Source: Chloroflexi bacterium RBG_13_46_14 (GTDB lineage Bacteria; Chloroflexota; Dehalococcoidia; Dehalococcoidales; UBA2162). Taken from it: DNA of 5,303 nt. The notes beneath the pieces are model-generated. The model was not told the origin of the DNA. It searched no databases and saw only the letters and a program-made list of their open reading frames with translations. A program made the translations under genes and the position numbers. The stretch spans positions 1 to 5,303 of the forward strand of contig MGML01000110.1 in the NCBI GenBank assembly GCA_001796415.1. Reading direction: 5' to 3'. Below, one piece after another: positions 1 through 4,292 of the stretch (position 1 is its first letter; the number at the start of each line of letters is the position of its first letter).

Positions 1-333
1 CGGTTGATTTAGTGCTTTTCCGGCAAGATCCCAGAGGGCAAAGTCAATTGTTGATACAGCTGCAGGATAGGACATTCCCCAGACAGATCCTATTGCCATA
101 CTTAACCTTGCCATAATAGGTCCTCTGTCCAGAGGGTTAGCACCGATAAGGAATGGCGCCCATTGCCTGATCATCATAATTACCGCTTCCTGGTTCACGC
201 CACCGGCGTCACCTATTCCGGTGATACCCTCATCGGTATGGATTTTTACCAGGAGAATATTACTGGTTCTGCCTTTACCACGCATGGGACTGGGAGCACT
301 GATTGGTACGCACTCTATTTCGGTGATCTTCAT
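1..333 (-). CDS. Mandelate racemase / muconate lactonizing enzyme family protein, N-terminal part (cut by window edge)
   Basis: Reading leftward from the ATG at 333-331 gives 111 codons without a stop, running off the left edge. The protein starts MKITEIECVPISAPSPMRGK. Residues 1-111 fit the N-terminal capping domain of the enolase superfamily: an initial beta strand (KITEIECVPI), a flexible substrate-specificity loop around residues 13-24, a strand plus turn (LLVKIHTDEGITGIGDAG), the PFLIGANPLDR helix start, and the hallmark ATIDFALWDLAGK-type stretch (here STIDFALWDLAGKALNQP, 94-111) at the entry to the TIM barrel. Known family members remove a proton alpha to a carboxylate using Mg2+; the metal ligands and catalytic Lys/His lie in the barrel, outside this window, so the reaction (racemase, sugar-acid dehydratase, cycloisomerase) cannot be assigned. 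A purine-rich GGAAGGAAAAAGG lies just upstream of the start. It is downstream of the acyl-CoA synthetase gene on the same strand, 215 bp away, so may be co-transcribed or use its own promoter. Confidence 0.9.
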   Translation of the reverse strand, partial: MKITEIECVPISAPSPMRGKGRTSNILLVKIHTDEGITGIGDAGGVNQEAVIMMIRQWAPFLIGANPLDRGPIMARLSMAIGSVWGMSYPAAVSTIDFALWDLAGKALNQP

Positions 334-486
334 TTTTGCCTTTTTCCTTCCATTTTTTTTTATTACTTACTTTAAAGACACCACACCATATCAAAACTTT
401 CGTGATTTCACCAATTATCCCACCGATACTTGTTTATGCTCACTGCACTATCAACCTATATTAATGCCTTACGATAGAAGTACTAG

Positions 487-516
487 ATTATATATCCGAT
501 ATGTTAGTAATAACAA
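487..516 (-). promoter_or_regulatory. Candidate sigma70-type promoter for the mandelate racemase-like gene
   Basis: On the minus strand TTGTTA (516-511) is followed after 18 bp by a perfect TATAAT (492-487). Transcription would begin near 480 and leave a leader of about 145 nt before the ATG at 333. The -10 is strong; the -35 is weak and the DNA is AT-rich, so chance occurrence is possible. Nothing else distinctive was seen in the remaining gap 334-486. Confidence 0.35.
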
Positions 517-538
517 GAATTCCGGTACAAGAATCCTT
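515..538 (-). terminator. Weak terminator-like hairpin after the acyl-CoA synthetase gene
   Basis: Read on the minus strand, AAGGATTC (538-531) can pair with GAATTCTT (522-515) over 8 bp including one G-U, around an 8-nt loop. It begins 11 nt after the stop codon at 549. The stem is AT-rich and the following bases (GTTATTACT) are not a clean U-run, so it may only slow or partially stop transcription toward the racemase-like gene. It overlaps the candidate -35 box of that gene by two bases. Confidence 0.3.
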
Positions 539-548
539 GAGAATTACG

Positions 549-1940
549 TCAACATCCTGAATAATTCTCCCGGATAATACCATATTTCACCAATCCAGCC
601 ATACCGGTACAGGCTCTGTCGGGAAAGGGATAGGTCGGAATACGGGCCGCTTCCAGGGCGTTGATGGTTTTGTCCGCTGAACCAAGAGAACCTACACACG
701 CGATCACAGGTTTATTAAACCTACCGGATACCTCGATCAATGCCTTAGGTAATTCTCTACTGAGGTCAAAAGAGATGAATGCCACGATCACAGCATCAAC
801 GTTTTCATCTTCCATTACCGCATCCAGTATTTCCCGGCAGGTATCGATATTACTTCCCGTCCATGCCATATCGACCGGATTTTCTATAGAAAGAAGAGGA
901 GAAATATTTTTTTTCAGGCGTTGTCTGGTTTCAGATGAAAACACTGAGAGTTTCATCCCATATTCTCGGGCTGTGTCAGCGGCTATAATTCCCGGACCTG
1001 CCTGTAGAGATAACACTGCCAGCCTGTTACCTTGTGCCGGAGGTTGAAGGACCATGGCTTTTGTTACGTCAGCAAGTTCGGTGAGAGTGTCGACCGATAT
1101 CATACCACCCTGTCTGAATGCTGCTTTATAATACTCATATTTACCGGCAAGACTCCCGGTATGTGACCTGGTAGCCGTACTGCTTTCTTCACTCCTGCCG
1201 CCTTTGAAGACAATTATCGGTTTCTCTTTTACAGTCTTAAAGGCTGCATCCATGAGTTTTTTGGGATTATTCAAACCCTCGATATACAGGACTATTGCTT
1301 CAGTATCTTCATCCCGTGCGAGATATTCAACCATTTCATCGAAGTCGAGGTTGCAACGGTTTCCCAGACCTATAACTTTTCCGATTCCAATGTTGTTATC
1401 AGTCAAAGCATTTACCAGGTAAACGCACATTCCTCCGCTCTGACTTACCACAGAAACATTACCGATTTTACTCAAACCTAGACCAGGTGAAAAAGTAGCA
1501 TTAAGATTGGCTTTCGTGTTTATCAGTCCCATCGTGTTGGGACCGATTATTTTAATACCACCTTTATCCGCTATTTCCTTCAGTTCATACTGTAAGTTCG
1601 ATCCTATTTCCGAACCTATTTCACTGAAGCCGGCGCTCACGAAAATGATTCCCTTTACCCGTTTTTTTATACAGTCTTTTAACACGGAAAAAGCCTGTTC
1701 AGCCGGAACGACGGAAATCGCCAGATCCACCTCGCCAGGAATGTCCAGAATCGTAGAGTATGTCTTTAAGCCTAACAACCCGGATAATGAAGGATTAACA
1801 GGATAAATTTTCCCTTTAAATCCGTCATTAACAAGGTTTGAAGTACATAAGTACCCGGGTTTCTGCGGATTGGATGAAGCGCCGATTACTGCTACGGAAC
1901 CCGGATAGAATATGTAATTAAGATGTGTAAATAAATCCAT
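549..1940 (-). CDS. NDP-forming acyl-CoA synthetase, alpha subunit (acetate--CoA ligase [ADP-forming] type)
   Basis: This 463-residue protein has the architecture of the alpha subunit of ADP-forming acetyl-/acyl-CoA synthetases, enzymes that interconvert acyl-CoA + ADP + Pi and acid + CoA + ATP in the cytoplasm. Residues about 8-140 form the CoA-binding Rossmann domain (SVAVIGASSNPQKPG, YPVNP, IIGPNTMG at 131-138). Residues about 155-295 are the succinyl-CoA ligase-like domain with VVSQSGG (164-170), LYIEG (Glu221, a likely partner of the active-site His) and SHTGSLAG, in which His260 is the expected phosphohistidine. Residues about 300-463 are the third, ligase-CoA-like domain (SLQAGPGIIAADTA, NPVDMAWTGS). 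Length matches stand-alone alpha subunits (about 460 aa); the ATP-grasp beta domain present in fused versions is absent. The ATG at 1940 has GAGG 10 nt upstream and a strong promoter just before it. Substrate acid is unknown; the family handles acetate, branched-chain, aryl and other acids. Confidence 0.93.
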   Translation of the reverse strand: MDLFTHLNYIFYPGSVAVIGASSNPQKPGYLCTSNLVNDGFKGKIYPVNPSLSGLLGLKTYSTILDIPGEVDLAISVVPAEQAFSVLKDCIKKRVKGIIFVSAGFSEIGSEIGSNLQYELKEIADKGGIKIIGPNTMGLINTKANLNATFSPGLGLSKIGNVSVVSQSGGMCVYLVNALTDNNIGIGKVIGLGNRCNLDFDEMVEYLARDEDTEAIVLYIEGLNNPKKLMDAAFKTVKEKPIIVFKGGRSEESSTATRSHTGSLAGKYEYYKAAFRQGGMISVDTLTELADVTKAMVLQPPAQGNRLAVLSLQAGPGIIAADTAREYGMKLSVFSSETRQRLKKNISPLLSIENPVDMAWTGSNIDTCREILDAVMEDENVDAVIVAFISFDLSRELPKALIEVSGRFNKPVIACVGSLGSADKTINALEAARIPTYPFPDRACTGMAGLVKYGIIRENYSGC

Positions 1941-1966
1941 ATAAATAAAACCTCGATGTGACTGAT

Positions 1967-1994
1967 ATTATATTGAGAGGATAATTCTTGTCAA
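1967..1994 (-). promoter_or_regulatory. Strong sigma70-type promoter for the acyl-CoA synthetase gene
   Basis: On the minus strand a perfect TTGACA (1994-1989) and a perfect TATAAT (1972-1967) are separated by 16 bp. Transcription should start near 1960, giving a short leader of about 20 nt that contains the GAGG ribosome-binding site (1954-1951) for the ATG at 1940. Both hexamers match consensus, so this is one of the best-supported sites in the window. Confidence 0.75.
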
Positions 1995-2005
1995 TTGATA
2001 ACAAG
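1987..2005. repeat. Inverted repeat overlapping the -35 box, possible operator
   Basis: CTTGT (1987-1991) and ACAAG (2001-2005) form a 5-bp dyad with a 9-bp centre, and an overlapping perfect palindrome TCAATTGA lies at 1991-1998. The leftward -35 hexamer (1989-1994) sits inside it, a position where a bound protein would block RNA polymerase. No regulator family is assigned; short AT-rich dyads also occur by chance. Confidence 0.35.
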
Positions 2006-2036
2006 TCAAAGGATACAGTTAAGATTATGCACGATA

Positions 2037-2069
2037 GAGAGTAATATCCTGGTACAATTTACCACTCTC
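2037..2069. repeat. Compound dyad between the divergent promoters
   Basis: TGGTA (2050-2054) and TACCA (2060-2064) are perfect inverted repeats around CAATT, and an outer pair GAGAG (2037-2041) and CTCTC (2065-2069) brackets them. The centre is about 70 bp upstream of the expected rightward transcription start and about 93 bp upstream of the leftward one, so it could be an activator site for either. It lies outside both predicted transcripts, which favours a protein-binding site over an RNA structure. Confidence 0.3.
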
Positions 2070-2113
2070 ATGTTCTCACGGGTAAAATAATCGAATATTT
2101 CCCCGTCTTTCTA

Positions 2114-2142
2114 TTGACATTGTTATGGCAATTAGGTAGAAT
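2114..2142 (+). promoter_or_regulatory. Strong sigma70-type promoter for the binding-protein leader and gene
   Basis: TTGACA (2114-2119) is perfect, the spacer is 17 bp, and the -10 is TAGAAT (2137-2142), one mismatch from consensus. Transcription should begin near 2149, producing a leader of about 174 nt before the first lipoprotein gene at 2323. No comparable promoter was seen between 2260 and 2322, so the gene probably depends on this one. Confidence 0.7.
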
Positions 2143-2178
2143 GCACTACTCGTAAGTCCATCCTCGTTTACTATGCTC

Positions 2179-2198
2179 CACCTTCTCGAAAGGAGGTG
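2179..2198 (+). promoter_or_regulatory. Hairpin sequestering an orphan Shine-Dalgarno sequence
   Basis: CACCTTCT (2179-2186) pairs with AGGAGGTG (2191-2198) over 8 bp with one G-U and a CGAA loop. The right arm belongs to AAAGGAGGTGAT (2189-2200), which complements 12 consecutive bases of the usual 16S rRNA 3' end. No ATG follows at a useful distance: the only candidates are GTG 2196, TTG 2200 and CTG 2205, each opening a frame of at most 12 codons. The real gene starts 123 nt further on. Confidence 0.5.
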
Positions 2199-2211
2199 AT
2201 TGTACTGACAG

Positions 2212-2258
2212 AAAAAGCAGTGGGAATGTTATAGAGATAGCATTTTCCGGTGCTTTTT
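2212..2258 (+). terminator. Terminator or attenuator hairpin in the leader
   Basis: AAAAAGCA (2212-2219) and TGCTTTTT (2251-2258) are perfect complements. The stem continues inward through TGGGAA (2221-2226) with TTTTCCG-side bases 2244-2249, including G-U pairs, and TG (2227-2228) with CA (2241-2242) after a bulged T, leaving a 12-nt loop. The five terminal U residues followed by GCUUUC resemble an intrinsic terminator, and the flanking A-run makes it nearly symmetrical. It stands 65 nt before the lipoprotein start and so would act as an attenuator unless it ends a separate small RNA. Confidence 0.5.
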
Positions 2259-2322
2259 GCTTTCTATACCGGGATATTCAAGAATTATAAGAAACCGAAA
2301 TCGGAGGAATATAAATAAAGAT

Positions 2323-4122
2323 ATGCGAAAAATATGGCTATTAACACTGAGTTTAATAATGCTTGTATCCCTGATAACTGTTTCCTGCGAGTCAGAAACT
2401 ACTGAAAAGGAAATTAAAGCAGATGAAGGTGACGATAAGGTTGTAATCACCGAGTCCGAGACAGGCGAACAGAAGACGGAGAGTGTGGTTGTCAAAGGTA
2501 TGCGTGATCCTGATGAACCGAAATATGGCGGTACACTTATTGCCCTGGGAGGCGATCCACAGGGATATGATCCGGGTATAATATTGTCTATTATGATATC
2601 TGAAATGCGTATTATGAACGAGCCGTTGATGATAGGTGATTGGAGTAAAGGACCGGCCGGGACCGGTGAATTAGACTGGCAGCTCGGTCATATGCAAAGC
2701 ATCAGTTACCTGAGAGGAGCCCTGGCTGAAAGTTATGAAATGCCCGATGACGAGACTATTATCTTTCATATCAGGCCGGGAGTCCAGTGGTGGGATAAAG
2801 CACCGCTGAACGGCAGAGAATTCACTGCCTATGATGCTGAGTTTAGTTTGAAAAGGGAATGGGCATGTGACAGGTGCTACCTTGCCTCGGCCAATCCCCC
2901 GGAAGACAGACCGGTATCGATCACGGCTCTTGATAAATATACTCTCGAGGTAAAGACCCCTTCGCGCGTACAGGGGAAAATGCTTCTTCTAAACGGATGG
3001 TACAGCTCGATGACTCCCCCTGAAGTAGTTGAAATGTATGGTGACATGAATGACTGGGAGAACGTTGTCGGTACAGGCGGATTCATGCTGACTGATTACG
3101 TAACATCCAGTTCTTTAACCTTCGTAAAGAATCCGGATTACTGGTCGAACGACCCCGTACACCCGGAGAACCCTATCCCATATCTCGATGGTATGAAACA
3201 ATTAATAGTTTCGGACCTTTCTTCCCAGCAGGCGGCCTTCAGAACAGGCAAAATCGATATGCTGTCCAATGTAAGTGTCGAAGACTGGGAATTATTTTTA
3301 GAACAATGTCCTGATATGCAGTATTCGCCTACATTACCATGGATTCCTACCTTCCCTTGCGGCAGACTGGACAAGGATCTGCCGTTTAACGACCTGAAAG
3401 TAAGAAGAGCGCTTAATCTGGCAGTAGACCAGGAAGAAATCCTCGAAGGTTTATACAAAGGTCATGGGGTCATGCTTGGTTATCCTTTCGTTCCAAGCGC
3501 TTCCATGGCCGATGTTTATGTTCCGCTTGAGGAGATGCCTGAATCTGTCCAGGAATTATTTACCTATAATCCCGAGAAGGCAAAACAACTCCTTGCCGAG
3601 GCAGGTTATCCCAATGGATTCAAGACGGTTATGACCTGCAACTCGATGGAGGTTGACCTTCTGTCCATAATTAGGGAATACCTGCTGGCCGTTGGTGTCG
3701 ATATGGAACTTTCAGTAGTCGATGGCGGCGCCCATTTCGGGATGAAGAAAGGCCGAACCTTCCCTGAAATGATAATGGCAGACACCTATCCATACGGCTT
3801 CGCTAACATGCATGAATGCCGTCCCGAGAGTTCAAGTAATCCCAGTTTCTGGGGAAGCGATGAAACGAGAGCAGCCTATAACAAAGTCCAGGAAAATCTC
3901 TGTAAGGATGATCAAGCAGTCAGGCAGGCAGTAAAAGCAGTCGTTCCTCATATACTGGATAATGCCTGGGGCATCTGGCTACCTATACGAAATCTCTACT
4001 GGATGTGGTGGCCCTGGGTACAGAATTATAGAGGTGAAACTAATTTCGGACATATATCCACGCACCTTTATCGCAATTACATCTGGGTTGATGAAGAGCT
4101 GAAAGGAGCGATGGGTTATTAG
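2323..4122 (+). CDS. ABC transporter substrate-binding lipoprotein, family 5 (peptide/opine/nickel type), first of two
   Basis: This 599-residue protein should be exported, lipidated and left on the outer face of the cytoplasmic membrane, handing a solute to an ABC permease. The ATG at 2323 gives a clean lipoprotein signal: MRK, a hydrophobic stretch (4-19), then TVSC with Cys22 as the lipid-bearing residue. An acidic Ser/Thr/Glu-rich linker (23-66) leads to the family entry motif YGGTL (68-72). Further landmarks are FHIRPGVQW (148-156), NGREFTAYD (163-171), FVKNPDYW (267-274), FNDLKVRRALNLAVDQEEI (355-373) and YNPEKAKQLLAEAGYPNGF (415-433). A segment GDWSKGPAGTGELDW (105-119) recurs in the next gene. 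The C-terminus has an aromatic patch, NLYWMWWPW (557-565). It is longer than classical DppA/OppA (about 500-540 aa). An in-frame TTG at 2257 was rejected because it lies in the terminator arm and precedes a basic, non-signal extension. The GGAGG is 15 nt before the ATG, unusually far. The substrate is unknown; opp/dpp-type names do not prove peptides. Confidence 0.93.
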   Translation: MRKIWLLTLSLIMLVSLITVSCESETTEKEIKADEGDDKVVITESETGEQKTESVVVKGMRDPDEPKYGGTLIALGGDPQGYDPGIILSIMISEMRIMNEPLMIGDWSKGPAGTGELDWQLGHMQSISYLRGALAESYEMPDDETIIFHIRPGVQWWDKAPLNGREFTAYDAEFSLKREWACDRCYLASANPPEDRPVSITALDKYTLEVKTPSRVQGKMLLLNGWYSSMTPPEVVEMYGDMNDWENVVGTGGFMLTDYVTSSSLTFVKNPDYWSNDPVHPENPIPYLDGMKQLIVSDLSSQQAAFRTGKIDMLSNVSVEDWELFLEQCPDMQYSPTLPWIPTFPCGRLDKDLPFNDLKVRRALNLAVDQEEILEGLYKGHGVMLGYPFVPSASMADVYVPLEEMPESVQELFTYNPEKAKQLLAEAGYPNGFKTVMTCNSMEVDLLSIIREYLLAVGVDMELSVVDGGAHFGMKKGRTFPEMIMADTYPYGFANMHECRPESSSNPSFWGSDETRAAYNKVQENLCKDDQAVRQAVKAVVPHILDNAWGIWLPIRNLYWMWWPWVQNYRGETNFGHISTHLYRNYIWVDEELKGAMGY

Positions 4123-4147
4123 TTTGATGGTTGGATTACATAGCACA

Positions 4148-4177
4148 TCGTTAATCTCATAGAACACGAGGTATACT
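4148..4177 (+). promoter_or_regulatory. Weak candidate promoter for the second binding-protein gene
   Basis: TATACT (4172-4177) is a good -10 box but the best -35, TCGTTA (4148-4153) at 18 bp, matches only three of six bases. A start near 4184 would place the hairpin at 4195-4234 in the leader of the second lipoprotein gene. The alternative is simple read-through from the first gene. Confidence 0.25.
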
Positions 4178-4194
4178 GAAAAATGATTGTATAA

Positions 4195-4234
4195 GGGCAT
4201 CAGGAGTCGGAACGTAAAGATATTCCTGATGCCC
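4195..4234 (+). repeat. Perfect 11-bp intercistronic hairpin
   Basis: GGGCATCAGGA (4195-4205) and TCCTGATGCCC (4224-4234) are perfectly complementary around an 18-nt loop. It lies 72 nt after the stop of the first lipoprotein gene and 58 nt before the start of the second. No U-run follows on either strand (GTAAAAGG on plus), so it is not a textbook intrinsic terminator. Plausible roles are 3'-end stabilisation of the first message, an mRNA processing site giving unequal expression of the two genes, or a leader structure of the second gene. Confidence 0.6.
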
Positions 4235-4292
4235 GTAAAAGGCAGGTTAAGATTAATTTCCATTACCATTTTCGAGAGAAAGGCTATTCATT

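Larger units (their letters stand above)
1941..2322. promoter_or_regulatory. Divergent intergenic control region
   Basis: These 382 bp separate the leftward acyl-CoA synthetase gene from the rightward binding-protein gene and contain no convincing protein-coding gene. From left to right they hold a leftward promoter (1967-1994) whose -35 box lies inside a dyad (1987-2005), a compound dyad (2037-2069), an imperfect dyad ACGGG...CCCGT (2078-2106), a rightward promoter (2114-2142), and a leader of about 170 nt with two hairpins. The layout suggests that both divergent transcription units are controlled here, possibly together, but no regulator gene is present in the window. Confidence 0.75.
2149..2322 (+). 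ncRNA. Structured mRNA leader (possible cis-regulatory RNA or short terminated RNA)
   Basis: The predicted transcript carries an 8-bp hairpin enclosing a perfect Shine-Dalgarno stretch (2179-2198), then a long terminator-like hairpin (2212-2258), then the true ribosome-binding site GGAGG (2303-2307). CCGGT (2247-2251), part of the terminator arm, could instead pair with ACCGG (2268-2272), which would be a mutually exclusive fold. If the hairpin terminates efficiently, the product is a small RNA of about 110 nt; if it is conditional, it is an attenuator for the transporter genes. I do not recognise a known riboswitch class. Very short frames exist (ATG at 2173, 8 codons, ending inside the Shine-Dalgarno; a CTG at 2205, 9 codons), but neither can be supported as a gene. 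Confidence 0.4.

Noticed and set aside
514..536. Direct repeat CAAGAAT...CAAGAAT as a mobile-element or att site
   Set aside because: The 7-bp repeat is short, AT-rich and has no transposase, integrase or second boundary; it is better explained as part of the hairpin at 515-538.
221..577. Plus-strand open frame of 118 codons
   Set aside because: It is largely antisense to the racemase-like gene and crosses its promoter region; the product is low-complexity hydrophobic sequence with no ribosome site or recognisable domain.
661..1806. Several plus-strand open frames (661-1047, 1204-1422, 1507-1806)
   Set aside because: All are antisense to the well-supported acyl-CoA synthetase gene, whose domains and motifs are intact throughout.
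2050..2064. FadR-type GntR operator
   Set aside because: TGGT and ACCA are 7 bp apart here instead of the 3 bp of the FadR consensus, so no family can be assigned.
2173..2199. Leader peptide MLHLLERR ending in the Shine-Dalgarno
   Set aside because: There is no ribosome-binding site before the ATG, and the ERR-stop ending is simply what GAAAGGAGGTGA encodes; three Leu codons in eight are not enough to argue for leucine attenuation.
2189..2200. Reverse complement of a 16S rRNA 3' end (rRNA fragment)
   Set aside because: Identity stops after the 12-base Shine-Dalgarno complement; the next bases do not continue into the conserved 16S sequence.
2877..3458. Minus-strand open frames within the first lipoprotein gene
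   Set aside because: They mirror the coding strand of a protein with continuous family 5 motifs, and no ribosome site or domain supports them.
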